Shown here piece by piece: positions 40,557-49,328 of a DNA stretch of 64,000 nt (position 1 is the first letter of the stretch; every line of letters starts with the position of its first letter). This DNA comes from Coprobacillus cateniformis. Lineage in GTDB: Bacteria > Bacillota_I > Bacilli_A > Erysipelotrichales > Coprobacillaceae. A program made the translations under genes and the position numbers. The stretch is from the NCBI RefSeq assembly GCF_009767585.1, contig NZ_WSNW01000001.1, forward strand, positions 2,014,090 to 2,078,089. Direction: 5' to 3'. The notes beneath the pieces are model-generated. The model was not told the origin of the DNA and searched no databases. It was given only the letters and a program-made list of their open reading frames with translations.

Positions 40557-41139
40557 TCTTTTTAAATCCTTTTAATAAATAGTCAACTGCTTTATAAATT
40601 TGTTCATTATTCAAATTGTCAGATTCAGCAAGATAGATTGATAAATCATTTAAAGCACCAGATATCATATGTGAAATCATATGAATATCAAAATCAATTA
40701 ATTGTTCATTTTTTTGAATAATCATAAGTTGTTCTTCTAAAAGTAAAACAGAATTTTCATCATCCATTTTCTTCCACTGAGTCCATTCTATAATATTAGG
40801 AGCTTCAATTAAGAGTATTCTTTTATTATTTTCTAAAGTTGCTGCTTCTACAAATCCAACACATCCTAATATTAATTGTTCCCAAATATCTTTTGATGAT
40901 TGAGCTCTTTTTTCAACATTTAATCCAACCTCATGTTGTACAAGATTTAAAACTGCTTTAAAAAGATTTTTTTTATTTTTAAAGTGATGATAGACTGCCC
41001 CTCTTGTCATATTTGCTTCTTTCGCAATAGCCTCTAAAGATGTATTTTCATATCCATATGTGGAAAAATGATGACGTGCAATTGATATTAAGTTCTTGGT
41101 TGTATGAAGAGTTGCTAATTCTTTTTTATTATTAGTCAT
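40549..41139 (-). CDS. TetR-family transcriptional regulator
   Basis: A 196-aa TetR protein with an N-terminal HTH ('IAKEANMTRGAVYHHFKNKKNLF'; split here) and a helical ligand domain. ATG 41139 is used because AGGTG lies 6 nt upstream; the GTG at 41148 is less favourable. It overlaps the VOC gene end and the AlkC gene start, so all three are co-expressed. A palindrome in the operon promoter (41591-41607) is the likely self-binding site. Confidence 0.88.
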   Translation of the reverse strand: MTNNKKELATLHTTKNLISIARHHFSTYGYENTSLEAIAKEANMTRGAVYHHFKNKKNLFKAVLNLVQHEVGLNVEKRAQSSKDIWEQLILGCVGFVEAATLENNKRILLIEAPNIIEWTQWKKMDDENSVLLLEEQLMIIQKNEQLIDFDIHMISHMISGALNDLSIYLAESDNLNNEQIYKAVDYLLKGFKKNG

Positions 41140-41554
41140 TATTTTCACCTAATTCTTGATTGCCTTTGTTATTTTCATAGGAAGGTTGAATCAATTGAAT
41201 AATATCAACTAAATTTTTGTTGGGTGTTTCAATCATAAAATGTCTTTGCCCGTAATCTTCATTTCGAATATCCAACAATATTAATGAATGATTTTTATTC
41301 ATAAATCTAGAATAGACAGTATCTACATCATCAACTTCAATGTTTAGAATAATACCTTCGCATTGTTTTCTAAACTGTTCTGGTATTGTATTATGAGAAC
41401 TATCAATCATTGCTATCTCAAAACCATCATTATCTTTTAAACTTATATACCAATCACTTGTAAAGATTTCTTGAAAATCAAATAAATCTGTAAAAAAATT
41501 TGCCTCTTCTTGTATTTTATTACACATAAGTACTGGATAAAAACTTTTCTTCAT
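41132..41554 (-). CDS. VOC-family (glyoxalase/bleomycin-resistance-like) protein
   Basis: A 140-aa protein of the vicinal-oxygen-chelate fold. It has an N-terminal 'FYPVLMCNKIQEEANFFTDLFDF', central 'LNIEVDDVDTVYSRF' and C-terminal 'GQRHFMIETPNKNLVDIIQ', as in bleomycin-resistance and glyoxalase-like proteins. It is the first gene of the VOC-TetR-AlkC operon. ATG 41554 follows AAAGGAGAAATTTAT. It may bind or break down a toxic molecule. Confidence 0.85.
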   Translation of the reverse strand: MKKSFYPVLMCNKIQEEANFFTDLFDFQEIFTSDWYISLKDNDGFEIAMIDSSHNTIPEQFRKQCEGIILNIEVDDVDTVYSRFMNKNHSLILLDIRNEDYGQRHFMIETPNKNLVDIIQLIQPSYENNKGNQELGENND

Positions 41555-41584
41555 ATAAATTTCTCCTTTCTCTTTGATATAAAC

Positions 41585-41614
41585 AATATAACATACATTC
41601 TGTATGTATGTCAA
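41585..41614 (-). promoter_or_regulatory. Promoter with TetR operator in the spacer
   Basis: On the minus strand TTGACA (41614-41609) and TATATT (41590-41585) are spaced 18 bp. The spacer holds the perfect palindrome ACATACA-TTC-TGTATGT (41591-41607). This placement would let the TetR encoded second in the operon block RNA polymerase. Confidence 0.75.
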
Positions 41615-41679
41615 TGGTATGAGAATTATTAGAAATACAAATGAAATGTTTCATAGAGCTGTCTAAAGTAGAAAATCAG

Positions 41680-42351
41680 TTAATCAAAATGATTAACTGA
41701 TTGAATTAAATTACTGAACTTTTTTAAACAATTTTCTACATCTGTAAAAAATCTACAAAGGTGATATCCATCAGCAACCGCATGATGAATATTTAATGAT
41801 AATGGCATAATGATTCTCCCACTTTCATTTTTTATATATTTTCCCCAAGTAATAACAGGCGCAATATATAGACCAGAATCAAAAATGTGCATATCAAAAC
41901 TTTGATAATGTAACCATGGTAAACAAGATACATCAAATGTATTTGGTGGAATATTTTTTTGATCAAACCAACGGTAAGTTTGATAGACTTGCATATCTTT
42001 TATAAACTGCTGGTAAAATGCTTCAAAGTCAGAATGATAATCAATAACTAACTTTACAAACTTTTCATCTTCTTGATGAAAGTGTGTATAATAGGGGGAA
42101 ATATAATCCCATGTACCAACTTCTCCATCTTCATTATATCCCATACGCAATTCTTCACGGCAATTAACTGCTGAACTTATAACCCATATCATTGCTGGAT
42201 AGAACTTATATTTTTTATCATGGATCACCTGTAGGAATTCTGTGATATCAATGTTAACAGTCATACTCATGACACAACGCATATCATTTATGAAATGCTG
42301 AAACAGTTCTGCTCTGTCCCATGTGTCTAAATTCTTTTTTGTAAATTTCAT
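41680..42351 (-). CDS. catA: Type A chloramphenicol O-acetyltransferase
   Basis: A 223-aa CAT of usual length. The catalytic His lies in 'LNIHHAVADGYHLCRFF' (His-His at 189-190), where the common 'HHAVCDGFH' has Cys to Ala and Phe to Tyr changes. 'SMTVNIDITEF' near residue 30, 'YYTHFHQEDEKF' near residue 87 and the C-terminal helix fit the fold. It would acetylate chloramphenicol with acetyl-CoA. The gene is monocistronic and not obviously on a mobile element, which suggests a resident variant with possibly different substrate or efficiency. Confidence 0.87.
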   Translation of the reverse strand: MKFTKKNLDTWDRAELFQHFINDMRCVMSMTVNIDITEFLQVIHDKKYKFYPAMIWVISSAVNCREELRMGYNEDGEVGTWDYISPYYTHFHQEDEKFVKLVIDYHSDFEAFYQQFIKDMQVYQTYRWFDQKNIPPNTFDVSCLPWLHYQSFDMHIFDSGLYIAPVITWGKYIKNESGRIIMPLSLNIHHAVADGYHLCRFFTDVENCLKKFSNLIQSVNHFD

Positions 42352-42548
42352 TTTTTCTGCCTCCTAGAATTTTTCTTTAATTTTAAGAGGCTTTATTGAG
42401 TCCGATTTTCATTTTCCATTTTCCTTTCATATATATTATCACATTATATAACTTTTTAAATATGAATTACTGATATTTTAATTATATAATTCTGTTGTGC
42501 AATAAGCAACAAAAATCAATTGTTGTGTGAGTTTACACTTTTTAAAAT

Positions 42549-43445
42549 CTATTGATTCAACGGTAATAAAATGTTTATAAACAGTTTTTTATTTTTATAT
42601 TCTGCTGAAATTTCACCATTCATTTGCTGAATGAGAGTCTTAGAAATCTCTAAGCCTAATCCAGTTGATTTTTTAGCAGTATTGACAGTATAAAAGCGAT
42701 CAAATAATCTTTCTATTTCTATCTGATTTAAATTCACAGCAGTATTGGTAAAAGTTATCTCACCATAATCTGTTAGAGTTATTTCTAAATCTCCATCACT
42801 ATATTTAATAGCATTACTTAATAGATTTGTGAACACACGAGAGAGTGCTGCCGGATTAAGATGACAGATAACTTTTTCAGTAGGCATATTAATCTTTGGA
42901 ATGATTCCTCTTTCTTTAAATGCCATATAAAAATCAGCAAGACTATCTTCTAATATATCATTGAGAATAATATCTTCTTTATTATCATTATTTTGTGAAA
43001 TTATGGATAAAGAATAGAGAAAGAGTTCATCAGTTAATTGTTTTAGTGATTCAACTCGGTTGCTGATGATTTTAATATATCGCTCAACGTCTAAAGACTT
43101 GTCTTCTTCTTCTTCTAAAAGATCTAAATAGCCATAAATAGCAGTCAAAGGTGTTCTTAAATCATGTGAGATATTTGTCACGGCTTCTTTGAGTTTTTGA
43201 CCACCATTTAAATAGTTGTGTCGTTCTTGTTTAAGAAGTTGTAATTGTTTATTAAGTTCATTTGCCAAATGTTTGATATGTCTATCACCAGTTGATACTA
43301 AAATCAATGTATTGGTTTCATCAGAAAGATGTTCTGCGAGTTCTGTGCAGATTTTATCTATATTTCTATTAACAAAGATAATTTTTATAAGCAGTATAAT
43401 AATGATTCCAAGTAAAACTATGCACAAAAACCAAGGAAGAAACAT
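42549..43445 (-). CDS. Sensor histidine kinase
   Basis: A 298-aa kinase with a single N-terminal membrane span (about 4-25) and no large external sensor domain, a HAMP-like linker, the phospho-His box 'NISHDLRTPLTAIYGYLDLL', N box 'TNLLSNAIKYSDG' and G2 box 'STGLGLEISKTL'. It is the last gene of the NUDIX-RR-ABC-HK operon. Such small kinases usually sense via the ABC exporter. In-frame TTG/GTG starts at 43457 and 43454 are possible; ATG 43445 is taken. Confidence 0.88.
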   Translation of the reverse strand: MFLPWFLCIVLLGIIIILLIKIIFVNRNIDKICTELAEHLSDETNTLILVSTGDRHIKHLANELNKQLQLLKQERHNYLNGGQKLKEAVTNISHDLRTPLTAIYGYLDLLEEEEDKSLDVERYIKIISNRVESLKQLTDELFLYSLSIISQNNDNKEDIILNDILEDSLADFYMAFKERGIIPKINMPTEKVICHLNPAALSRVFTNLLSNAIKYSDGDLEITLTDYGEITFTNTAVNLNQIEIERLFDRFYTVNTAKKSTGLGLEISKTLIQQMNGEISAEYKNKKLFINILLPLNQ

Positions 43446-43460
43446 CTTTTTCACCAACCT

Positions 43461-44204
43461 TTATTTTAAATCTTTTTTACGAAAAATATATATGCCAAAT
43501 CCAGATATAAGAGTTATTAAGGAAAGTGCATATGCACATAACTTCCATAGTGTGATTGTGTCAACTGACATAGTTTGAAATATCTGTCCATAGGGATTAA
43601 AATCAAATAAAAACTGAAAAATTGTGACTTGATATTGAGGTAGAAAGCCAGGTCTTGCAAGCGAGTAACAGAGGAGTCCAGCAAACATTAAAATAAAGGC
43701 TGTTAAAATACAAATAATTGATGTCCTTGCTTTATTTGATGAAATCATACCTATAAAATTGAAAATTGCAATATATGAGATACATGCTAACCAGTAAGCT
43801 AATCCTATAAGCATTATTTGACTTATAGTTATATTTACTGAGGCATGTGAAACAAGAGTAAAAATACCACCTATAAGTCCCCAAATAAAGTAAATGATTG
43901 TGACTGCCACAGTGCCAGTTATAAAGCTTGCTAAATAAATAGTTTCTCTCTTATGACCAACAATAAGTTTATTTCGAATGGTTCCATCGTTATACTCTGT
44001 TCCAAGAAATAGACTATAGAAAATCGAAATCAATATACCAACAACTTGAAGAGATGCAAACAAAATCAAATCTACACGTGTTGAATTTTGATCAAGTAAT
44101 ATATAAGCAAATGAGCATTCTATCATAGCCATGAATAGAAGTGTTACCCAGAATGCCCTATTGAGCCATAGCCGGCTGATATTCGCGGATAATAAATTAT
44201 ACAT
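43461..44204 (-). CDS. ABC-2 type transporter permease
   Basis: A 247-aa membrane protein with six hydrophobic segments. 'FLGTEYNDGTIRNKLIVGHKR' near residue 69 is typical of ABC-2 permeases of the bacitracin/lantibiotic type. It overlaps the ATPase gene by 8 nt and sits between ATPase and kinase genes. ATG 44204 has GGAGGT upstream. With the two-component pair it likely detects and exports a cell-envelope-active peptide. Confidence 0.85.
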   Translation of the reverse strand: MYNLLSANISRLWLNRAFWVTLLFMAMIECSFAYILLDQNSTRVDLILFASLQVVGILISIFYSLFLGTEYNDGTIRNKLIVGHKRETIYLASFITGTVAVTIIYFIWGLIGGIFTLVSHASVNITISQIMLIGLAYWLACISYIAIFNFIGMISSNKARTSIICILTAFILMFAGLLCYSLARPGFLPQYQVTIFQFLFDFNPYGQIFQTMSVDTITLWKLCAYALSLITLISGFGIYIFRKKDLK

Positions 44205-45111
44205 TTTTATGACCTCCAATTAACTCAATATAATAGCTTTCTAGATTTTCATCGTTTTCTTGCATAGAAACGATTGTACAGTTCACCTTATCTAAGGCGA
44301 GTGCCAGTTGTGAGACTTGAACTTTAGCATAAATATCAGCCTCTGTTTCAGAAAGGATTTTATATTCAAGTTTCATTTGATCAAGTATTTGAGCAAGTGC
44401 TTTTGTATTGCTTACTTTTATATGTATACATTTTCTACAAGCCATTTGTAGTTCTTCTGAACTTATTTCTTTAACAATGCATCCATTATCAATAAATCCA
44501 TAGTGAGTTGCTAGTTTTGAAAGTTCATCTAGGATATGACTTGAAATGAAAACTGTTATTTGCTGTTCATGATTGAGTTTTAAAATGAGTTCACGCATTT
44601 CTATAATTCCTTGAGGGTCAAGACCATTGATTGGTTCATCAAGTATTAAGAAATCCGGATGACCAGCAAGTGCTATAGCGATTCCTAGCCTTTGTCGCAT
44701 ACCAAGAGAAAAGTTCTTTGCTTTCTTTTTTCCAGTATGACTGAGTCCAACTAATTCTAAAATGTCTTTTAATCCATCAAAAGATGGCATCCCTAAAATG
44801 CAAAATTGCTGTTTGAGATTCTCTTCAGCAGACATCTCAAGATAAATAGATGGTGTTTCTACCACAGCACCCATCCTTCTTCGTATCTTATCAAACCCTT
44901 TTTCATGATTTTGTTTTGTGTACAATGTATAATCACCAGATGATGGATATTGAAGACCACAAATCAATCGAATAAGAGTTGTCTTTCCAGCACCATTTTT
45001 TCCAACAAAACCATATATAGCTCCTTTAGGAACATTTATTGTTAATCCATTGAGTGCTTTAAACTGTCCATAATGCTTACTTAAGTTATTTGTTCTTAAA
45101 ACATATTCCAT
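44197..45111 (-). CDS. ABC transporter ATP-binding protein (BcrA-like)
   Basis: A 304-aa ATPase: Walker A 'GKNGAGKTTLIRLICG', signature 'FSLGMRQRLGIAIAL' (Leu for the usual second Ser/Gly position) and Walker B 'FLILDEPINGLD'. The C-terminal about 80 residues are the extension seen in bacitracin-type exporters. It follows the response regulator gene by 88 bp and overlaps the permease gene. Confidence 0.9.
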   Translation of the reverse strand: MEYVLRTNNLSKHYGQFKALNGLTINVPKGAIYGFVGKNGAGKTTLIRLICGLQYPSSGDYTLYTKQNHEKGFDKIRRRMGAVVETPSIYLEMSAEENLKQQFCILGMPSFDGLKDILELVGLSHTGKKKAKNFSLGMRQRLGIAIALAGHPDFLILDEPINGLDPQGIIEMRELILKLNHEQQITVFISSHILDELSKLATHYGFIDNGCIVKEISSEELQMACRKCIHIKVSNTKALAQILDQMKLEYKILSETEADIYAKVQVSQLALALDKVNCTIVSMQENDENLESYYIELIGGHKNV

Positions 45112-45199
45112 ATGTTTACCCTCCTTTATAAGATAATATTATTTTAATCAATTTTTATAAAGAAAGTAGTAAAGAAAAAAGTAAAGAAATCGTAAAGAT

Positions 45200-45871
45200 T
45201 TATGAAGTTCTAAGTTTGAAGCCAATTCCCCATACAGCTTCTATGTAGTCTTTACCAGTCACTTCACGAAGTTTTTTTCTTAAGTTACTGATATGCATTT
45301 TTAATGAACTTTCTGTACAGTCTGGAGTATCATCACTTATACGCTCTAATAAAAGTGATTTGGTAATGATTTGTGATGGATTTTGCATCAATAATTTTAA
45401 GATTGCATACTCAGTCCTTGTTAACTTAATTTCAGTATTGTGAATGGTCACTGTATGTGTATTGTGGTGAAGGTTCAATTCTTCAAAAGTAAGTATTGGA
45501 GATGATTCAAGGAAAATTGGTTTACGAAGTTGAACAGCAATTCTAGCCAAGAGTTCTTTTTTGTGGAATGGTTTGGTCATATAATCAACCGCACCATTAA
45601 GCAAAAGATTAACTTTGTTATCAATGTCAATTTTAGCACTTATAATAATAACGGGTATATTTTTAATCTTCGGCAGGACCTCTTCCCCATTGAGACCAGG
45701 CAACATTAAATCGAGGAGTACAAGATCTGGCTTTGCATGTTCAAGCAAAAGAATAGCTTCAGTTCCAGAATAGGCACGAGAAGTTTCATATCCTTCTTTT
45801 ATAAGCGTTTCTTCAAGCATATTTCCAATATCTATATCATCATCAATGATTAATATTTTTTTCATATTCAT
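45200..45871 (-). CDS. OmpR-family response regulator
   Basis: A 223-aa regulator. The receiver domain has acidic 'IIDDDIDIG', phospho-Asp in 'LVLLDLMLPGLNGE', and Lys in 'YMTKPFHKKEL'. The C-terminal winged helix is of OmpR/PhoB type ('ESSLKMHISNLRKKL'). It partners the kinase at 42549-43445 and probably controls the ABC genes. Start 45871 overlaps the NUDIX stop by 4 nt; ATG 45865 is the other option. Confidence 0.92.
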   Translation of the reverse strand: MNMKKILIIDDDIDIGNMLEETLIKEGYETSRAYSGTEAILLLEHAKPDLVLLDLMLPGLNGEEVLPKIKNIPVIIISAKIDIDNKVNLLLNGAVDYMTKPFHKKELLARIAVQLRKPIFLESSPILTFEELNLHHNTHTVTIHNTEIKLTRTEYAILKLLMQNPSQIITKSLLLERISDDTPDCTESSLKMHISNLRKKLREVTGKDYIEAVWGIGFKLRTS

Positions 45872-46320
45872 TCATCTCCACTTTGAAGCTTATCAGTATC
45901 TTTATTTTTAGCAAGATATGCATCTATAAATTTCTTTGATGGAGAATATATTTTCTCTGGTAAACGTTCAAGAGAAAACCATTTCCATTCATCTTGCTTC
46001 TCTGGCTCCATGATTTCTAAATGACCAGTATAATCCTTTGTAATCATTTGAATTGTAACAAAATGTTTATGAGGTTGAATATCATCAACCGCACTGAATA
46101 CTTCTAGATTCCAAACATCTAAATTTGTTTCTTCCTTCACTTCTCTTTTTGCACATTCAAATATAGTTTCATCATATTCCTGTTTTCCACCAGGTAAACA
46201 CCAACTATCTGGTTCAAATATACCTCCAGTATCTTTTCCACCTGCTATACGATGTCCTAATAAAATTCTATTATCTTTTATAATCATAACACCGATTCCA
46301 ACTTTTATGGTATCTCCCAT
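45868..46320 (-). CDS. NUDIX hydrolase
   Basis: A 150-aa Nudix enzyme with the full box: 'GGKQEYDETIFECAKREV' followed by 'KEETNLDV', that is Gx5Ex7REUxEExGU. It hydrolyses nucleoside-diphosphate-linked compounds; the sequence near 'DTGGIFEPDSWCLPGG' resembles (d)NTP-cleaning types. It is the first gene of the operon with the two-component system and ABC exporter and overlaps the regulator gene, an unusual partnership. GAGGTGAGAAA precedes ATG 46320. Confidence 0.9.
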   Translation of the reverse strand: MGDTIKVGIGVMIIKDNRILLGHRIAGGKDTGGIFEPDSWCLPGGKQEYDETIFECAKREVKEETNLDVWNLEVFSAVDDIQPHKHFVTIQMITKDYTGHLEIMEPEKQDEWKWFSLERLPEKIYSPSKKFIDAYLAKNKDTDKLQSGDE

Positions 46321-46571
46321 TTTCTCACCTCATTGAATTTTTTCATAAATCATTTATAAAGACTATTTTACTACTTAATCACATATTCAACAAACAAATC
46401 ATTAATAAAATCAAAATTCAGTAATTCTCAACATACTTTTTGTTTGTTTTTAAATAGAGACTATGAATTATTATATAATGATAATGTATAAATATAAATT
46501 ATTGTTTCATATATTGTTATCTATAATGAAATCAGTGTATAATAAAAACAACAATACAAGGAGAAAGAATT

Positions 46572-48314
46572 ATGGATAAAAAATGGAGTTTAAAAGAATT
46601 ATATACATCTTTTGAAGACATTCAGTTTCAAAATGATTTAAAAGAAGTTGAAACAATATTAAATGATATGCGTAAATATCCATTACTACCAAATGAACAA
46701 TCACATCTTATCCAATATCTAGAAGAAGAAAATCATTTAGACGATTTGGTAGAAAAGTTATATGCATATGTAAGCTTAACAATGAATGCTGATACAAATG
46801 ATTATGAAGCTATTAAATATGCATCAGTCATTGAAACATTACTTGCTTCTTTTGCAGATGCAAGTGCTAAAATTCAAAAATGGATTGCTCAATTTGATTT
46901 TCAACAATTAACAGATTCTTATGTACAGGATCATATGTTTGTCTTAAATGAAATCAAACAACAAAATAAATACTTATTAGATGATCAAAGTGAATCTGTT
47001 TTAGCAAATATGAAAACAACAGGATCTAGTTCTTGGTTAAAATACAAAGATCAATTAATATCTTCATTGGAAGTTATAATGGATGGGAAAGTCTATCCAT
47101 TAACTGAAGTCTTAAATATGGCTTATTCAAAAGATAAAGAAATCAGAAAAAAAGCATACGAGGCAGAGATTGCAGCGTATACAAGTGTTGAACATGGTAT
47201 AGCAAGTGCATTAAATGCGATTAAGGGTGAAGCCATTACAGTGACACAATTACGAGGGTACGATTCGGTTTTACAAAGAACGCTGATAGATTCAAGAATG
47301 TCTCAAAAGACATTAGATGTTTTACTTGCTACAATGAAAAAAGCACTACCTATGTTTGAAAAGTATTTTCAAACAAAAGCACAATATTTAGGATATCAAA
47401 ATGGATTACCTTGGTATGATATGTATGCACCCATTGTTGATGTGAATAGTGAATATGACTATGAAAAAGGAAGTCAATTTGTGATTGAGCAATTTTCTTC
47501 ATTTTCACAAAACTTAGGTGATTATGCTAAAATGGCAATAGAAAAAAATTGGATTGATGTTTATCCTAGACAGGGGAAAGTAGGTGGAGCATTTTGTAAT
47601 AACTTACATTGTATTGAAGAAAGTCGTTTCTTATTGAATTATGGAAATGATTTTAGCGATGTCATTACAATGGCACATGAACTTGGACATGGTTTTCATG
47701 GACATTGTTTAAATAGCCAAACAGCTATGAATGCTAATTATCCAATGCCAATAGCTGAAACAGCTTCAACATTTTGTGAAACGATTGTTAAAAAGGCAGC
47801 CTTAAAAAATGCTTCCCAAGCTGAACAATTAATGATTTTAGAGAATGAGTTATCAGATTGTGCACAAGTGATCGTTGATATATATTCACGTTTCTTATTT
47901 GAAAGTCGTTTGATTGAAAAAAGAAAAGAGGGTCCATTAAGTGTTGCTGAGATAAAAGATTTAATGATTGAAGCACAAAAGGAAGCTTATGGTCATGGTT
48001 TAGACCAAAATACATTGCATCCTTATATGTGGACATGGAAACCTCATTATTATGAAGCGGACTATGCTTTCTATAATTTCCCTTATGCTTTTGGTTTGTT
48101 ATTAGCAAAAGGATTATATGGACTGTATCTTAAGGAAGGAAATCAATTTGCAACAACTTATGAAAACTTTTTATCATTAACAGGAAAGATGAATTTAGAG
48201 GATGTTGGAAAAAGTGTTGGTATTGATTTGACTTCTGAAGATTTTTGGCAAAATTCTATTGATATGATTCAAGAGGATATTTATTTATTTGAAAGATTAT
48301 TACGAGAAGTTTAA
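46572..48314 (+). CDS. pepF: Oligoendopeptidase F (M3 family)
   Basis: A 580-aa M3B metallopeptidase. The zinc motif HExxH is in 'TMAHELGHGFHGHCLN' near residue 372, the third ligand Glu follows in 'AETASTFCETIV', and 'HPYMWTWKPHYYEADYAFYNFPYAFG' (split here) is the usual C-terminal signature. It cleaves short peptides in the cytoplasm. AAGGAGAAAG precedes ATG 46572. Monocistronic with its own terminator; the upstream 250-bp gap has an AT-rich promoter region and no further gene. Confidence 0.93.
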   Translation: MDKKWSLKELYTSFEDIQFQNDLKEVETILNDMRKYPLLPNEQSHLIQYLEEENHLDDLVEKLYAYVSLTMNADTNDYEAIKYASVIETLLASFADASAKIQKWIAQFDFQQLTDSYVQDHMFVLNEIKQQNKYLLDDQSESVLANMKTTGSSSWLKYKDQLISSLEVIMDGKVYPLTEVLNMAYSKDKEIRKKAYEAEIAAYTSVEHGIASALNAIKGEAITVTQLRGYDSVLQRTLIDSRMSQKTLDVLLATMKKALPMFEKYFQTKAQYLGYQNGLPWYDMYAPIVDVNSEYDYEKGSQFVIEQFSSFSQNLGDYAKMAIEKNWIDVYPRQGKVGGAFCNNLHCIEESRFLLNYGNDFSDVITMAHELGHGFHGHCLNSQTAMNANYPMPIAETASTFCETIVKKAALKNASQAEQLMILENELSDCAQVIVDIYSRFLFESRLIEKRKEGPLSVAEIKDLMIEAQKEAYGHGLDQNTLHPYMWTWKPHYYEADYAFYNFPYAFGLLLAKGLYGLYLKEGNQFATTYENFLSLTGKMNLEDVGKSVGIDLTSEDFWQNSIDMIQEDIYLFERLLREV

Positions 48315-48341
48315 ACAGGTTGATCATCAATCTGTTTTTGT
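48315..48341 (+). terminator. Terminator after pepF
   Basis: ACAGGTT (48316-48322) and AATCTGT (48330-48336) pair with one wobble over 7 nt, then TTTTG. Confidence 0.7.
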
Positions 48342-48387
48342 TTCTCAATTAAAATCAATGTGTTAAAATAGATTTGAGGTGATGGAG

Positions 48388-48585
48388 ATGTTAAGGAAAA
48401 TGATAAGTGTTATAGTGACAATCATTCTAACATATCTCTATTTTAAGGTTATTGCTCAACCCATCAATCAATATTTCTTTAGAACTGATCATGAAGGAAT
48501 GAGTTTGATCATTTTATTTATTGTGTATTTTGTAATCATTTTGCCAGTTATTTTAATTCTTGTGAACAAGTTTATTATGAAATAA
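48388..48585 (+). CDS. Small membrane protein (65 aa)
   Basis: A 65-aa protein with two hydrophobic segments (about 5-24 and 38-61) separated by the polar loop 'NQYFFRTDHEGM'. Not recognised. ATG 48388 is chosen with GAGGTG as SD. It is about 50 bp ahead of another membrane protein gene and may share a transcript with it. Confidence 0.55.
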   Translation: MLRKMISVIVTIILTYLYFKVIAQPINQYFFRTDHEGMSLIILFIVYFVIILPVILILVNKFIMK

Positions 48586-48635
48586 TTTTTATTTATCTTA
48601 GAGAGTGGTACAATAGATTTAAAGAAGGTGCTGTT

Positions 48636-49250
48636 ATGAAAAATAAAAAGTTAGATATCATTTTTAAGTTGTGTATTTTGGTCTATGTAATAACATTGAT
48701 TTATGCTTTTTATATGAACTGGCAAGGAAAATATTTTGGTATGACATTTGTCGCTTGTTTAACGCCGTTTATGGCACCATTGTTTATGAAACTTATCAAA
48801 GTTAAAGTTCCTGATGAATTCTATTTGTTGAATATTATTTTTATTTATTTTGCAAGTCTGTGGGGTAGTTGTTTAGGTGGCTATTCTACACCTTATTATG
48901 ATAAATTTACTCATTTTGCGAGTGGAATTGTGATTTGTGAATTGGCGTATATGTTATATAAACATCTTTTAAGAAATGAGAAAAGAAAGATTGTTATGTG
49001 TATATTTATCAATGCAGTTAATGCTACCATTGCATTACTTTGGGAGTTTTATGAGTATGCTTTGCTTGTCTTTTTTCAATATGATGCAATTAGAAATGTA
49101 ACAGGGGTTCATGATACAATGACAGATATGCTAGTGGCAGTTATTGGAGGAATACTATTAACCATTTATTTGGTGAGGTTTGATCAATCTTCAAAAGACC
49201 ATTTCTTTGTTTCATTAGAAAGAAAACTATATAAACTCAATCATAAATAA
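48636..49250 (+). CDS. DUF2238/YjdF-like membrane protein
   Basis: A 204-aa polytopic membrane protein with about six segments. The spaced motifs 'YYDKFTHFASG', 'ALLWEFYEYALL' and 'VHDTMTDMLVAVIGG' match the DK-H, WE-xE and DTxxD pattern of the DUF2238 (YjdF) family, whose charged residues inside the membrane are conserved but whose role is unknown. AAGAAGGTG precedes ATG 48636. Converges with the Rgg gene across a double hairpin. Confidence 0.75.
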   Translation: MKNKKLDIIFKLCILVYVITLIYAFYMNWQGKYFGMTFVACLTPFMAPLFMKLIKVKVPDEFYLLNIIFIYFASLWGSCLGGYSTPYYDKFTHFASGIVICELAYMLYKHLLRNEKRKIVMCIFINAVNATIALLWEFYEYALLVFFQYDAIRNVTGVHDTMTDMLVAVIGGILLTIYLVRFDQSSKDHFFVSLERKLYKLNHK

Positions 49251-49256
49251 TTAGAT

Positions 49257-49328
49257 AAAAAGATATTGAATACATGATTTCAATATCTTTTTATCTGTTT
49301 AAACCATAATTGTTATGGTTAAACAGAT
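49257..49328. terminator. Two adjacent hairpins between convergent genes
   Basis: The first (arms AAAAGATATTGAA and TTCAATATCTTTT, within 49257-49292) is a bidirectional terminator. The second (arms starting ATCTGTTT at 49293 and ending AAACAGAT at 49328, 16 bp with one bulge) overlaps the end of the Rgg gene and has no U-tract. Confidence 0.7.
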
